Numbered from the stretch's first letter, positions 44,575 to 54,227 are shown. The stretch is 64,000 nt of DNA from an uncultured Flavobacterium sp. (GCF_951805225.1 NZ_OX638201.1:5704001-5768000), one strand, 5' to 3'. The notes: generated by a model not told the origin, from the letters alone. A program made the numbers and translations.

Positions 44575-44615
44575 AAAATGGAACAAAGAAGAGTACATCT
44601 TTTTTGTTCCATTTT
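44575..44615. terminator. Hairpin with A/T runs
   Basis: AAAATGGAACAAA pairs with TTTGTTCCATTTT and is followed by T. It lies between two minus-strand genes and probably ends the hydrolase transcript at 44724 or the relic below. Confidence 0.75.
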
Positions 44616-44616
44616 T

Positions 44617-44715
44617 TTATTCAGGAGCTTTTTCCAGCCATTCACTATATCTTTAATGGTGAACCCCACCATTAAAGGATGCCGCTGCTGTCTGGGCTAA
44701 GGTATCAGTTTTCAT
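44617..44715 (-). pseudogene. Possible small gene relic with an internal stop
   Basis: From an ATG at 44715 the frame reads MKTDTLAQTAAASFNGGVHH, then a TAA, then in the same frame RYSEWLEKAPE and a second TAA directly before the hairpin. Coding-like composition on both sides of the stop suggests a decayed gene; its family is not recognised. Confidence 0.3.
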
Positions 44716-44723
44716 AAGAAGTC

Positions 44724-45599
44724 TTATTTATTTTGAAGAAAATTATCAATATAATTTACTATTAAAGTTACATGTTGATGTTGTGGAGCATGACCCGTTT
44801 CAGGAAGTACGATAAGTTGTGCTGTAGAGAGTTTTCGGGTCAATGGATACCAATTTTCAACTGCAAAACTAATATCATGATCTCCGGAAATAATTAGAAT
44901 TGGAGTTTTGGTACTTTCTAGTTTACCTTTGAAGTTCTCTTTATCTTCAGTTAGACCAGCACTTCCTTGAAAATAAAGTTGGAAAACATCCATTGTCGAA
45001 GGAATTTTAGAAACATCTAATCGCTGCGCAATTCGGTCATGTGATGCTTTAGCCTGTTTTTTACTTTCGTCAGAAGTAGGTTCAAAGAAAAGTACAATTT
45101 CATCATTAAAATCATTTATAGGTTTTAATGCAGCATCCAGAAAAGCTTGCTCAAGCGGAACAACTCTTTCACCCGGAGGTCCGGTTCCTAATAACACAGT
45201 TTGAGTAATTAGATCAGAAAATTGCAAAGTAGCAACTTGTGCTACTAATCCGCCGTAAGACCAACCAATAACGATTGTTTTTTTTATTTTAAGAAAATCG
45301 GCTAGATCTTTAACATCTTTGGCAACATCTTTTAGATCTGTTGCTAAAGTTCCAGTAGAATAACCAATTCCAGAATAATCAAAAGTAATCACTTTGTATT
45401 TTTCCGCAAGCTGATCTAAAAATAATGGATCCCAAGTATCAAGAGTTCCTCTAAAACGGTTTACCAAAACAATTGGATCTCCTTTACCGATAGAACGGTA
45501 AGCAATTTTTCGCCCTGAAACATCTGCAAATTCTGTTTTCGAATTTAAGGCATTAATCGATTGTGCATTCATAATGGATAAATTTAAAATTAGCATCAA
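44724..45599 (-). CDS. Alpha/beta-fold hydrolase, probably exported
   Basis: 291 residues. A short hydrophobic N end (MMLILNLSIMNAQS) suggests export. Then the canonical alpha/beta hydrolase layout: DYSGIGYSTG, the nucleophile elbow GWSYGG with Ser near residue 113, an acid in SGDHDISFAV and a catalytic His in ETGHAPQHQH. Similar proteins include esterases and chloroperoxidase-like hydrolases; nothing here fixes the substrate. It lies alone between the relic and 192 bp of AT-rich sequence. Confidence 0.8.
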   Translation of the reverse strand: MMLILNLSIMNAQSINALNSKTEFADVSGRKIAYRSIGKGDPIVLVNRFRGTLDTWDPLFLDQLAEKYKVITFDYSGIGYSTGTLATDLKDVAKDVKDLADFLKIKKTIVIGWSYGGLVAQVATLQFSDLITQTVLLGTGPPGERVVPLEQAFLDAALKPINDFNDEIVLFFEPTSDESKKQAKASHDRIAQRLDVSKIPSTMDVFQLYFQGSAGLTEDKENFKGKLESTKTPILIISGDHDISFAVENWYPLTRKLSTAQLIVLPETGHAPQHQHVTLIVNYIDNFLQNK

Positions 45600-45791
45600 A
45601 AAATAAATGAGAACGTAAATGTTTTCATTGTTCTGAATTTTAGGTTCATGATAAATTCAGACAAACAATTTTAATGCCTTCGTTAAAAATATTTACGAAT
45701 CCATGATTTTACATATAATGAGTTGATTTGTCTTTTCTGCTTTCTGTTTTATTTCGTTAAAGCAAATATGTTTTTAGCGAAATATAGAAAA

Positions 45792-46472
45792 TTACAATTC
45801 GATTGTTTCACCAATTTTGGGTAAAAACAGTTTTAAATTTTCTTTTGTAAAAGCGTTCAAAGCCTTTTCATGATCCATGACAATAAAACCAAAAGTATCA
45901 TAATGGACACCTAAGATTTTATCAACTTCTACAAGTTTTGAAGCTTCAATAGCTTCCTCAATTCCCATAGTTAATCCATCCCCAATTGGGAGAACGGCAA
46001 AATCAAGTTTAGTGAATTTTGTGATAAGCTGCATATCGAGCGTCAAAGCAGTATCTCCGCTATAATAAAAATTTCCATCGACAGTGGTTAGTACAAAACC
46101 GCAGGCAATTCCGCCATAAGAACCATCCATAAAGCTACTCGGATGTTGGGCAATTACACATTTTACAGTTCCAAAATCAAAGTCAAATTTACCTCCGGGA
46201 TTAATAGGATGTGCGTTTTCTATTCCGTTTTTAAGTAGCCAGTTATAGATTTCAAAATTCCCGAGAACTTTAGCTCCGGTATTTTTTGCGATCCTTTCAA
46301 CATCTAAAATGTGATCATAATGCGCATGTGAAACCAAAATATAATCAGCTTTTATAGCATCAACATCAACATCTTTTGCCAATTCGTTTGCAGTAATAAA
46401 AGGGTCAAAAAGAATATGTTTTCCATTGGCAAATACAGAAAAACAAGAATGCCCATAATACGTTACTTTCAT
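45792..46472 (-). CDS. Metallo-beta-lactamase-fold hydrolase (UPF0173 type)
   Basis: 226 residues with the short MBL layout of the UPF0173 family: YYGHSCF at the N end, the metal motif SHAHYDHILD (HxHxDH) near 50, GGIACGFVL and YYSGDTALTLDM (third ligand Asp) near 145, and the final His in GVHYDTFG. Two zinc ions are expected; the physiological substrate of the family is unknown. Cytoplasmic. Confidence 0.85.
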   Translation of the reverse strand: MKVTYYGHSCFSVFANGKHILFDPFITANELAKDVDVDAIKADYILVSHAHYDHILDVERIAKNTGAKVLGNFEIYNWLLKNGIENAHPINPGGKFDFDFGTVKCVIAQHPSSFMDGSYGGIACGFVLTTVDGNFYYSGDTALTLDMQLITKFTKLDFAVLPIGDGLTMGIEEAIEASKLVEVDKILGVHYDTFGFIVMDHEKALNAFTKENLKLFLPKIGETIEL

Positions 46473-46578
46473 AATAAATAGATTTTTAAAGATGGTAATT
46501 ATTTGTAGATTAAATAGTTAATTTGTTTTTTTTCGTCCAAAAAATATACCATTAAAAAGCAGACTTCAGCAAAACTAT

Positions 46579-47325
46579 TTATTCTTCAAAAATTTTTTGA
46601 GTATCAACAGAATTATTTTCCTGATATAATTTTTTACCAATTATGCCTTTGTCACCAAGAGCGCGTCCTTTTATCAGCCATGCAATTCCGAAAGAAAAAA
46701 GAGCAAGGGACTCAAAAATTAAAGTTGAATAAGTAAACAATTTTAAAGTTTCAGAAACAGGAACCATAACCACAAAAACAAGTATCGAATAACCGCAAAA
46801 CCTGTAAATATTATTTTCATTGAGAATACTTTTCGGATCTCTCATTTCGTTTTTCTGACCAATCGTAAAAATGTTAATTGACAATAAAGCCATGATTAGA
46901 AAAAGCAAAGCTGCAAAACTATAATGAAGCCATCCGAGCCATTTTTCAGGATAGGAAATCAGAGTGTAAATTTTAACCGCAAAATCATCCGGATTCATTG
47001 GAACTAGTGCTACACCAATAGCCATAATTCCAGCAATATTAGTTAGCAAATTATCGTTTTTCCAGATCGAAGCATTGCTTGTGCCTTTGTAACAAATCAA
47101 AAATAAACCTACTGCACACAGAGTTCCAGTAAAAATTTCCCTGAGATTCGTGAAATAATAATGACTTATAGAAGGTTGAAGTTGTGTTTTGAAAAAAGAA
47201 ATAAAAGACAAGCCAACCAAAAGTATCGGCATGCTAATTCCTAAATAACCAATTGCGCGCCTAATTCTTCTGTAAGTAAAAATATCATCGCGCTCGATTT
47301 CGATTTCTGTGTTATTTATCTTCAT
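46579..47325 (-). CDS. Multi-pass membrane protein of unknown function
   Basis: 248 residues with a charged N end (INNTEIEIERDD) and six hydrophobic helices, with conserved-looking polar positions between helices 1 and 2 (SISHYYFTNLREIFTG) and between 3 and 4 (PMNPDDFAVK). The first block resembles bacterial six-helix DUF998-like proteins, but I do not recognise a specific family. It ends with a short Lys-rich tail. Confidence 0.6.
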   Translation of the reverse strand: MKINNTEIEIERDDIFTYRRIRRAIGYLGISMPILLVGLSFISFFKTQLQPSISHYYFTNLREIFTGTLCAVGLFLICYKGTSNASIWKNDNLLTNIAGIMAIGVALVPMNPDDFAVKIYTLISYPEKWLGWLHYSFAALLFLIMALLSINIFTIGQKNEMRDPKSILNENNIYRFCGYSILVFVVMVPVSETLKLFTYSTLIFESLALFSFGIAWLIKGRALGDKGIIGKKLYQENNSVDTQKIFEE

Positions 47326-47389
47326 TTCCTTTATCTATTTGTTTAATAGTGATAAAGTTATAGTTGTTTTATGTTAAAAAAAGATAGTA

Positions 47390-48262
47390 CTATTGTTTTA
47401 TTCCAAAAGCAGTTCTGTAAAATTCATAACCTTTTTCAGATCGATTAGGAAGAAATCTTTCCCGATATTCATTAGCTCCTAAATCTTCTATTAGTTTGAT
47501 GTCAAATTGATTTAAATAATCAGATAATTCATTAGGCAAGAAACCAAATGTCCATTGTTCTTCCAGCTTATTAAGATCCTTTAATAATTTTTCGCCACCT
47601 AAAAATGATTTCGGATTTTCGAGAATTTCTTTATGTATGTAAGTAAAAATGACAATAGAGTTTTTGGCAAATTTTGAAATAAATTCAAAAGTGCTTTTAA
47701 CAGCATCTGCAGATAAGTAATTGGTAACGCCTTCCCAAATTACTGCGGTTGGAAGGCTGAAATTGATATTGTTCTGAACCGCCAGTTGATCCAGATTTTG
47801 TTGGTTGAAATCGATTTGAAGAAACTGAACATTTTCTGGAAGCTGACCAAGACTGTTTTTATATATTTGTGTTTTAAAATTTGAAGTGTTGGGATGATCA
47901 ATTTCTATAACAGGAATCGATTTTAGAAAATCAAGACGAAGCGGTCTGGTATCAAATCCGGCACCTAAAATCAGAACTTGTTTTATGCCGTTTTGAATTG
48001 CATTTTGCAGTAAATCATCAATATATTTAGTTCTGGCAATTCCGGAAGAAAAAGCACCGGGAATTTTTTTTTGAATCGTATTTTGAATGTAATTTTTTAC
48101 AGGACCAAATTTAGAAAGGCGAGTAGCAAATCTTAGTTTAGAATCAAGAAAATCTATTGCGTAAGGATCTGAAAATAAGCGATCATTTACGTCGCGTTTT
48201 GTTTCTAAGGCGCGAAACAAAGCCATATATTGCGCTGTTCTGCTTGTTTTTTCTGCTTTCAT
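47390..48262 (-). CDS. Class I SAM methyltransferase of the PPM1/Tcmp type
   Basis: 290 residues with the leucine carboxyl methyltransferase-like pattern: SRTAQYMALFRALET at the start, motif I QVLILGAGFDTRPLR near residue 90, an acidic motif II (VIEIDHP) and ENVQFLQIDF for adenine binding, then VIWEGVTNYL. Bacterial members methylate small acids or polyketides; the substrate here is unknown. It is 7 bp after the DUF962 gene, so the two are likely co-transcribed. Confidence 0.85.
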   Translation of the reverse strand: MKAEKTSRTAQYMALFRALETKRDVNDRLFSDPYAIDFLDSKLRFATRLSKFGPVKNYIQNTIQKKIPGAFSSGIARTKYIDDLLQNAIQNGIKQVLILGAGFDTRPLRLDFLKSIPVIEIDHPNTSNFKTQIYKNSLGQLPENVQFLQIDFNQQNLDQLAVQNNINFSLPTAVIWEGVTNYLSADAVKSTFEFISKFAKNSIVIFTYIHKEILENPKSFLGGEKLLKDLNKLEEQWTFGFLPNELSDYLNQFDIKLIEDLGANEYRERFLPNRSEKGYEFYRTAFGIKQ

Positions 48263-48269
48263 GATGAGC

Positions 48270-48734
48270 TTATTTTCTGGAAAACAAATTTTCTACTACC
48301 CAAGCCGGACCGATCATTAAAAATTGAAGATCTTTTAAGAAAGAAGGTTTTTTGCCTTCAATGTTATGTCCGTAGAATTGTCCGATCCAGGCGATAACAA
48401 AAACTCCAATCGAAAAAATCCATAACGGAAATACCTGTCCGATGTAATAATTTACAACCAGACAAATTGCAGAGAAAATGGCAATTTTAATAGCCATAGA
48501 AACTGATAATCGAATATAAAAAACAAGAACAAAAAGAAGAACAACAACAGCCCAGTTTTCAATAATTGGAGCATTTAGTTTTAAAGTATTAGCAATAAAA
48601 CCACTTGGAATACTCATTAATAAACCAACTATCGAAAAAAAGATTGCAGGTACACAAACGTAATGAATCGCCTTGTTTTTTGGATTTTGATGACTTACTG
48701 CATATTCTTCAAACCATTGTTCTAATGTTCTCAT
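48270..48734 (-). CDS. DUF962/Mpo1-like membrane protein
   Basis: 154 residues with the family opening (EQWFEEYAVSHQNPKNKAIH, then YVCVPAIFFSIVGLL) and four membrane helices; the HxxP-region histidines near residues 15-25 are the conserved ones, and GQFYGHNIEGKKPSF near the C end is typical. Yeast Mpo1 is a dioxygenase in 2-hydroxy fatty acid breakdown; the bacterial role is not established. First gene of a pair with the methyltransferase. Confidence 0.82.
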   Translation of the reverse strand: MRTLEQWFEEYAVSHQNPKNKAIHYVCVPAIFFSIVGLLMSIPSGFIANTLKLNAPIIENWAVVVLLFVLVFYIRLSVSMAIKIAIFSAICLVVNYYIGQVFPLWIFSIGVFVIAWIGQFYGHNIEGKKPSFLKDLQFLMIGPAWVVENLFSRK

Positions 48735-48837
48735 TTGTTTTGATTTAGGTATACGTAAATCTAATAAAATTTCTTTTATGTTGACAAAAAGTGTTGAGAG
48801 TTTTAGTTAGTTTGATTTATTCTGATCATTCAATAAA

Positions 48838-50076
48838 TTAAATAGTAGGTTGTTGATTATAGTTAAAAACACCATCCCATAATTCGTCAATTTTAATTAA
48901 CGCCTGATCAAGCGGCAGAACCTCCCATTTTTCATTGGTTTCTATACCAAGTCCAATGTTCTTTAACTTTTCTAGCGCATTTTTTACATTAAAATCAAGA
49001 TTAGTTTTTAGCTTTGTTTCAAACCAGGATTCAATTTGTGAATCCAATTCTTCTGAAGTAAGCGGTTTGTTGCTTTTGTATAAAAAGGTATAAGCCAAAA
49101 TAGTTTCCTTAAGAACTTCTTCTTCAGAAGAGTTTAAAAGAGAATAAAAAGCACCACTATTGTTTCCGAGATTCTTAAAGTAAAGACTGTCGGAAAGTAT
49201 TTTAGAATATTTAATTTTCTTATTTACAAAGTTGTTGTATTGACGAAATAAATAAAGCGACAAAATTCCCAATGCAATTAAACCTTGATTCAGCGACGTT
49301 TTACTGTTTAATAAATCAATGGCTTCACCTGTCTCATAAGCATCATACATACTAATTAAAGCCGGAATTACTTTTGTACTTAATAGCGAAATTCCACCAA
49401 AAATCCCCGGAATCCACAGCAGTAATTTATCTGTGGTTGACATTCTTGGAATTGCATTTGGAAAAATAGTTTCAATATCATTTTTAGGAACGCGCTTAAA
49501 GATTTTTAAAACTACAGATCCTGGTTCGATAGGCATTTTTCCTAATTTGACTTTGTTTTGCTTTAAAAAATGAGTGTCATTATAATGCAGATAAATCATG
49601 ACACGATCGTAATATTCGATTTCAATTTCTTTCTTCCAAAAGAAATATTTCTTCACTTTTTCTTTCGATTTATGATGTCCGCGAACGTATAATTCATAAT
49701 CCTGAAAAGCATTAAAATCGATAGAAAGTTTTAAACCAATCAAATCAGAATCCTGAAATGCTTTATCTAAAGTTTCCTGATCAATACGAATATAATTTCC
49801 CTGTTCTAAAACCGTAAGTAATGTTTCCTTAAAAACCGAAAAATCACTTTTGCCTATAAAACCTTTTCGCTCTTTTAAGCTCAAATCCGGATCAAACAAA
49901 GCATAGTTTTGCTTAAGATTTCGGTTTAAATTAAAAGCTTCATAATGAAAATAATGCTCGATTATATCAAACAGTTTTTTAAAATCATCAACTTTTTCTT
50001 GATCTTCGGCGAAAGTGTTTATTTGTTGTTCGAGTAAGAATTCCTTGTTGAAGGGAATATAATGTTCTCGTGTCAT
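48838..50076 (-). CDS. DUF3754/TMEM143-like membrane protein
   Basis: 412 residues beginning with REHYIPFNKEFL, the conserved start of the DUF3754/TMEM143 family, followed by a soluble domain (YELYVRGHHKSKEKVKKYFF), two membrane helices (LLLWIPGIFGGISLLS and LNQGLIALGILSLYLF) and a C-terminal region. The function is unknown, including in eukaryotic TMEM143. Its promoter box is at 50105-50112. Confidence 0.72.
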   Translation of the reverse strand: MTREHYIPFNKEFLLEQQINTFAEDQEKVDDFKKLFDIIEHYFHYEAFNLNRNLKQNYALFDPDLSLKERKGFIGKSDFSVFKETLLTVLEQGNYIRIDQETLDKAFQDSDLIGLKLSIDFNAFQDYELYVRGHHKSKEKVKKYFFWKKEIEIEYYDRVMIYLHYNDTHFLKQNKVKLGKMPIEPGSVVLKIFKRVPKNDIETIFPNAIPRMSTTDKLLLWIPGIFGGISLLSTKVIPALISMYDAYETGEAIDLLNSKTSLNQGLIALGILSLYLFRQYNNFVNKKIKYSKILSDSLYFKNLGNNSGAFYSLLNSSEEEVLKETILAYTFLYKSNKPLTSEELDSQIESWFETKLKTNLDFNVKNALEKLKNIGLGIETNEKWEVLPLDQALIKIDELWDGVFNYNQQPTI

Positions 50077-50104
50077 ATTTTGTAGGTTCTGTGGTACTAA
50101 GGTT

Positions 50105-50112
50105 CAAAGATA
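50105..50112 (-). promoter_or_regulatory. -7 promoter box of the DUF3754 gene
   Basis: TATCTTTG on the minus strand 28 bp before the ATG matches TAnnTTTG. Confidence 0.6.
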
Positions 50113-50195
50113 CAAGGTTTTTTTTAAGCTTAATTATATGGGTATTACATAATCATTATATAAAAACTATAGAAAAGTTCTATTGTTAATTATCT

Positions 50196-50203
50196 TAAAT
50201 TTG
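50196..50203 (+). promoter_or_regulatory. -7 promoter box of the DoxX-like gene
   Basis: TAAATTTG ends one base before an ATG at 50205. Transcription would start downstream of that ATG, which argues for the next in-frame ATG (50244) as the real start. Confidence 0.5.
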
Positions 50204-50243
50204 AATGAAAGATTTTTCTTTAAATAGTAAATCATTATCAGAA

Positions 50244-50663
50244 ATGGAAAATATAGAAACTACAAACACGCAAAAATTCGTTAGAATACTATTGGGAATT
50301 TTTATGATTACGGCAGCAATGGGTCACTTTACTTTTCAGAGAAATGATTTTCAGGCGCAAGTTCCTAACTGGGTTCCGGTTGATAAAGATCTCGTTGTAA
50401 TACTTTCCGGAATTGTAGAATTAGTGCTTGGCCTAACTCTTATATTTTTAACGCGATATAAAGTAAAAGTTGGTATTTTTCTCGCTATATTTTACGTGCT
50501 GGTTTTCCCTGGAAATATTGCTCAGTATTTAAACGGCACAAGCGCTCTGGGACTCGACACAGATTTATCGCGATTGATACGCTTATTTTTTCAGCCCGTT
50601 TTGATATTCTTAACCTTGTGGTCAACTGGCGCAATTACTTATTTTAAAAGTTCGAAAGTATAG
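50244..50663 (+). CDS. DoxX-like four-helix membrane protein
   Basis: 139 residues from the ATG at 50244 (152 from 50205). Four hydrophobic helices with the DoxX-type opening FVRILLGIFMITAAMGHFTF, then DFQAQVPNWVP and SGIVELVLGLTLIFL. DoxX proteins are small membrane proteins linked to redox or thiosulfate metabolism in a few organisms; the role here is unknown. The start is inferred from the promoter box at 50196-50203. It is followed by a terminator. Confidence 0.75.
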   Translation: MENIETTNTQKFVRILLGIFMITAAMGHFTFQRNDFQAQVPNWVPVDKDLVVILSGIVELVLGLTLIFLTRYKVKVGIFLAIFYVLVFPGNIAQYLNGTSALGLDTDLSRLIRLFFQPVLIFLTLWSTGAITYFKSSKV

Positions 50664-50757
50664 ATATACAAAGTTTTTCAGAGTCTTTTTTCTCTTTCGG
50701 AATTTTAAGATAAACTCTTCACAACTTATTTGCGTTGTATTCTTTTATGATAAAAAA

Positions 50758-50803
50758 AAAGTGAGACTTTTAATCGATGGCTTCGATTAGAAATCTCACT
50801 TTA
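50758..50803. terminator. Hairpin terminator after the DoxX-like gene
   Basis: AAAGTGAGA...TTAATCGA pairs with TCGATTA...TCTCACTTT with small bulges and T/A runs. The rest of the 354-bp gap 50664-51017 shows no gene. Confidence 0.75.
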
Positions 50804-51017
50804 ATTGTTCCAAAAAAAATGACAGCATTTTTATAATCTTCCTTAAAGGAAAACCATATTTTAAAAGTAAAATTATTTAGCGCAATTTTACCACTTAATA
50901 AAGTTCTGACAATGCGTATTTATACGTGTTTTTGAAGCAATTCCAAATATTATTAGGGCACTGAAGTAGTTTTTGTAGCGAAGAACTGATAAATTAAATA
51001 AAAGAGTATTGCTTAAA

Positions 51018-51491
51018 TTAATTCAGGTTGTTTTTTTTAAGTTCGATTACTTTTTCAATAAATTGTATTAGATTTTTTCTTTCCAGCGAAAACAAAGCAC
51101 TTTCATCTTCGGTTTTTAGATATAAATCGGCAATACTTATCGCATCCATCTTATTATTAGAGTAATGATGTTCGGCATATTTTATCAGATTGTCTAAAAA
51201 AAGATCACGTTGTCTTCCTTTTTCGAGTGTTTCTTCGTTGCCTTCTTTTATTTTGTCCATTTCTGATTCCGGCAAATCTATAGTAAGATAGGTATAGTCC
51301 ACAGGAACATTTGACAGTATATCTTTAGAAACTCTTCCCGTGCCAAGGCAATATGCACAAGGCGCAGGTGTCCATTTTAGTTCTCTGTCTAAACGTTTTA
51401 TATCATCCCAATCAACGAAAGTTTTTCCTAAACATCTGGGACATTCTAAATCTGATTTTCTAAATAGGAACTTAAAAATGGTCATTTTCAC
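51018..51491 (-). CDS. Small protein with two CxxC zinc-finger-like pairs
   Basis: 157 residues. Near the N end two knuckles are visible, CPRCLGKTFVDW and CAYCLGTGRV, 22 residues apart, resembling the CxxCxGxG repeats of the DnaJ zinc finger. The rest is charged and helical without a motif. Likely a zinc-binding protein; family not recognised. Confidence 0.65.
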   Translation of the reverse strand: MKMTIFKFLFRKSDLECPRCLGKTFVDWDDIKRLDRELKWTPAPCAYCLGTGRVSKDILSNVPVDYTYLTIDLPESEMDKIKEGNEETLEKGRQRDLFLDNLIKYAEHHYSNNKMDAISIADLYLKTEDESALFSLERKNLIQFIEKVIELKKNNLN

Positions 51492-51779
51492 AATTATTTT
51501 AAACGATTAGTGGCTTTGCGAATATAATTATTTATGTAGGAAAAATTGTTTCTATAACGGTTTTTTTTGAAGAAAAGATTTATGGTTAATATGAATTACA
51601 AGCTTTTAGAAAGTAATAACTTTTATTTTGAAGCTTTTGGATAGTTTTTTTGAGAAGTCGAGCAAGCATTTTTATAGTCGTAACGATGAATACTTTGAAG
51701 AATAAATGCATAAACTATTCACAATAAAATCAAGGTTTTAGGAGGAGCAATTTCTATTAGTCTACCTTACCAAAAAAAG

Positions 51780-52388
51780 ATGGCAATAGAACAGAAAGTT
51801 CGGCTGGTTGAGGAATTGTTTGAGCGCCTTGAAATTGAAATTACTGCATTTAAATCTGAAACTCATTTGTATTGTAACGCAGGTTGTGGCAAATGTTGTT
51901 CTAAACCAAACATAGACGCTTCTCCATTAGAATTTTTGCCTTGGGCGTTTCATTTGTTTTTAAATGGCAAAGCCGAAGAAACTTTAGAAGAATTAAACAA
52001 TTCTATTAGTAAAAACTGTCTTTTATATCGACCACTTTCCGTATTAGAACATCATAAAGGAGCTTGCAGTAATTATCGTTATCGCGGATTGATATGCCGT
52101 CTTTTTGGTTATGCCGCAAACACAGACAAATATGGAAAACTAAGATTGGCAACCTGCTCGATAATTAAAGAAGAGCAACAGCAAAACTTTGATAAAAGTG
52201 AAGAGGCAATTAATACGGGACAATATGTACCCATTTTTACGGATTATTATATGAAGCTCGCACAAATTGATTTCAAAATGGGAATGACTTTACTTCCTAT
52301 AAACGAAGCATTAAAAAAAGCAATCGAGGAGGTTTTACATTATTACGCTTACAGACCATTTCCGGGTGGACTTGAAAATATCGCTTAA
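51780..52388 (+). CDS. YkgJ-family cysteine-cluster protein
   Basis: 202 residues with the zinc/iron-chelating cluster of the YkgJ family: CNAGCGKCCSKPNID near residue 37 (three-spacer Cys set), a further CSNYRYRGLICRLFGY near 97 and a final Cys (LATC) near 120. These cysteines are expected to bind Zn or an Fe-S centre. Role unknown. The upstream 288 bp (51492-51779) show nothing else I can identify. Confidence 0.8.
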   Translation: MAIEQKVRLVEELFERLEIEITAFKSETHLYCNAGCGKCCSKPNIDASPLEFLPWAFHLFLNGKAEETLEELNNSISKNCLLYRPLSVLEHHKGACSNYRYRGLICRLFGYAANTDKYGKLRLATCSIIKEEQQQNFDKSEEAINTGQYVPIFTDYYMKLAQIDFKMGMTLLPINEALKKAIEEVLHYYAYRPFPGGLENIA

Positions 52389-52414
52389 GAAGATTTTTAT
52401 TAGATTTAAAAAAA

Positions 52415-53125
52415 TTACCTAAAAAAGCTGTCTAATAAAATCTGATATTTCCTTCCTACAGGAATAATTTCTCCATTGGAAAGTGTAAGTGTTTTGAAAG
52501 TTTTCGAAGCAATTTCGTTGGCGTTTACAATATAAGAACGGTGTACCTGAATAAAGTTGGTGCTGTTGATCTCATCAGAAATACTGGAGAGAGAACCGTA
52601 GATAATTTGAGGAGATTTTAATTTTTTGCTATATAATTTCATGTAATTACCCAAGCTTTCGATATAAAAAATATCACTCAAAAGTGTATCAATTATTTGA
52701 CCATTACTACGGTATGAAAGAGATCTTTCGCTAGCGGTATTTTCTTTTTTAAGAATTTTTCCGGAATAAAAGGTTCTGGCTTTTTCTATCGCCTTAGAAA
52801 ATTTTTCGAATGAAATAGGTTTAAGTAAATAATCAATTGCATCATTTTGGTACGCCGAAAGTGCAAAGTCAGAATAAGCTGTGGTAACAATAGTTATGGG
52901 GCGATTTGGTTGTAATTCCATTAATTCAATACCGGAAATTACAGGCATATTAATATCCAGAAAGATAATATCATATTTGTTTTCGTTGAGCATTTTTACC
53001 GCTTCCATACCACTAAAAGCGCTTCCGGAATATTCCAGATCGTCACATTTTGCAATATGCGAAGCCAGCGCCTTGTGTGCAGGCGTTTCGTCGTCAATGA
53101 TCAGGCAACGATAGGTAAGTCCCAT
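52415..53125 (-). CDS. LytTR-family response regulator
   Basis: 236 residues. N-terminal receiver domain: LIIDDE acidic pocket near residues 8-13, phospho-acceptor Asp in DIIFLDINMP near 56, Thr in TTAYSD and Lys in YLLKPISF. C-terminal LytTR DNA-binding domain (about 130-236: FYIESLGNYMKLYSKK, then FIQVHRSYIVNA). It overlaps the histidine kinase gene by 25 bp and forms its partner. Confidence 0.92.
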   Translation of the reverse strand: MGLTYRCLIIDDETPAHKALASHIAKCDDLEYSGSAFSGMEAVKMLNENKYDIIFLDINMPVISGIELMELQPNRPITIVTTAYSDFALSAYQNDAIDYLLKPISFEKFSKAIEKARTFYSGKILKKENTASERSLSYRSNGQIIDTLLSDIFYIESLGNYMKLYSKKLKSPQIIYGSLSSISDEINSTNFIQVHRSYIVNANEIASKTFKTLTLSNGEIIPVGRKYQILLDSFFR

Positions 53126-54096
53126 ATATTCAATTTTACGCTAAAAGCATTTTTTTCTTTATTGCAGCTCAATTCATGTTTCAAACCGTAGACTTCGAGT
53201 CGTCTCTTTAGATTTTCAATTCCAATTCCTGTTCCCGAAAGTCTGGAACCTGATTCTAAATAATTATTTTTCAGGGTAAAAGATAAATGTCGTGATTTTA
53301 CTTTTAAGTCCAAAAGAATAAATGGCTCCGCAGTTTCACCAGAAAACTTAACGGCATTTTCTACCAAAGGTAAAAAGAATAAAGGCGGAATATTGATGTT
53401 GTTAAAATCGCCTGTATAGTTTTGAGTCACATTTAATCTCTCGTTTCGGAACGTGTAATATTCAATATATTTTTTGACAAAATTAATTTCTTCGGCAACC
53501 AGAACATAATCTTTTTTAGTGGCTTCAATTTGATAACGAAGCATATCTGAAAGATTCAAAATTCTGTCTGGCAATTTTTCAGGCTCAGTTAGAGATTCTC
53601 CATATAAATTATTCATTGCATTTAGCAAAAAATGAGGATTGAGCTGCTGTTTTAAAAAAGAAAGTTCGGACTTATAATTCATAATATCCTTATCTGTTTG
53701 CGAAACTTTTTTCATGATCATGATATGAATAAAATAAAAAAATGTTCCGTTAATAATAAGCGATAATATTTGTAACGTCTTGAAGTTTCCCAAGCCAACT
53801 AAAGGGAAAAACCAATTCATAAAAAAGTAAAAAGCAGTCCAATAAAGCGCAAAGAGCGTGAAGAATGTTTTAATCTTTTTTTTAAACAAGAAAGGTTTAA
53901 TGATGAAAAGATTAAAAATAGTAACCCAGATAATACACGGAAAATAACCAACGGCTATTTTACTAATCATATAAGACAAATTATGGCCGTCTAATTTGAT
54001 TTCATCATAAACACAGGCAAAAATGACCGCAATTATCAATGCATTTACGATGAGATTTCGAAGAAAAAAGTTCTGATATATTTTGAGAATCGTCAT
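53101..54096 (-). CDS. LytS-type sensor histidine kinase
   Basis: 331 residues: four membrane helices in the first ~140, then a His_kinase domain with the phospho-acceptor His in LKQQLNPHFLLNAMNNLYGE near residue 155 and an ATPase domain with PLVENAVKFS (N box) near 247 and a short G box (GTGIGIENLKRRL). Partner of the LytTR regulator. The -7 box TAATTTTG (54102-54109) directly before the ATG suggests a leaderless mRNA. The signal sensed is unknown. Confidence 0.9.
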   Translation of the reverse strand: MTILKIYQNFFLRNLIVNALIIAVIFACVYDEIKLDGHNLSYMISKIAVGYFPCIIWVTIFNLFIIKPFLFKKKIKTFFTLFALYWTAFYFFMNWFFPLVGLGNFKTLQILSLIINGTFFYFIHIMIMKKVSQTDKDIMNYKSELSFLKQQLNPHFLLNAMNNLYGESLTEPEKLPDRILNLSDMLRYQIEATKKDYVLVAEEINFVKKYIEYYTFRNERLNVTQNYTGDFNNINIPPLFFLPLVENAVKFSGETAEPFILLDLKVKSRHLSFTLKNNYLESGSRLSGTGIGIENLKRRLEVYGLKHELSCNKEKNAFSVKLNIWDLPIVA

Positions 54097-54101
54097 AACG
54101 G

Positions 54102-54109
54102 CAAAATTA
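54102..54109 (-). promoter_or_regulatory. -7 promoter box of the two-component operon
   Basis: TAATTTTG on the minus strand, five bases before the kinase ATG, fits TAnnTTTG. Confidence 0.55.
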
Positions 54110-54219
54110 GCGAAATAGTATAGTTTTAGCTTTTTTCTGTGACAAAATTATACAAACGCCATTGGTATAAATAATACGCCATTTATATAATTAAGCTTTT
54201 ATAATCAAGGCTTCACGTT

Positions 54220-54227
54220 TACATTTG
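54220..54227 (+). promoter_or_regulatory. -7 promoter box of the DUF6268-type gene
   Basis: TACATTTG lies 52 bp before the ATG at 54280. Confidence 0.55.
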
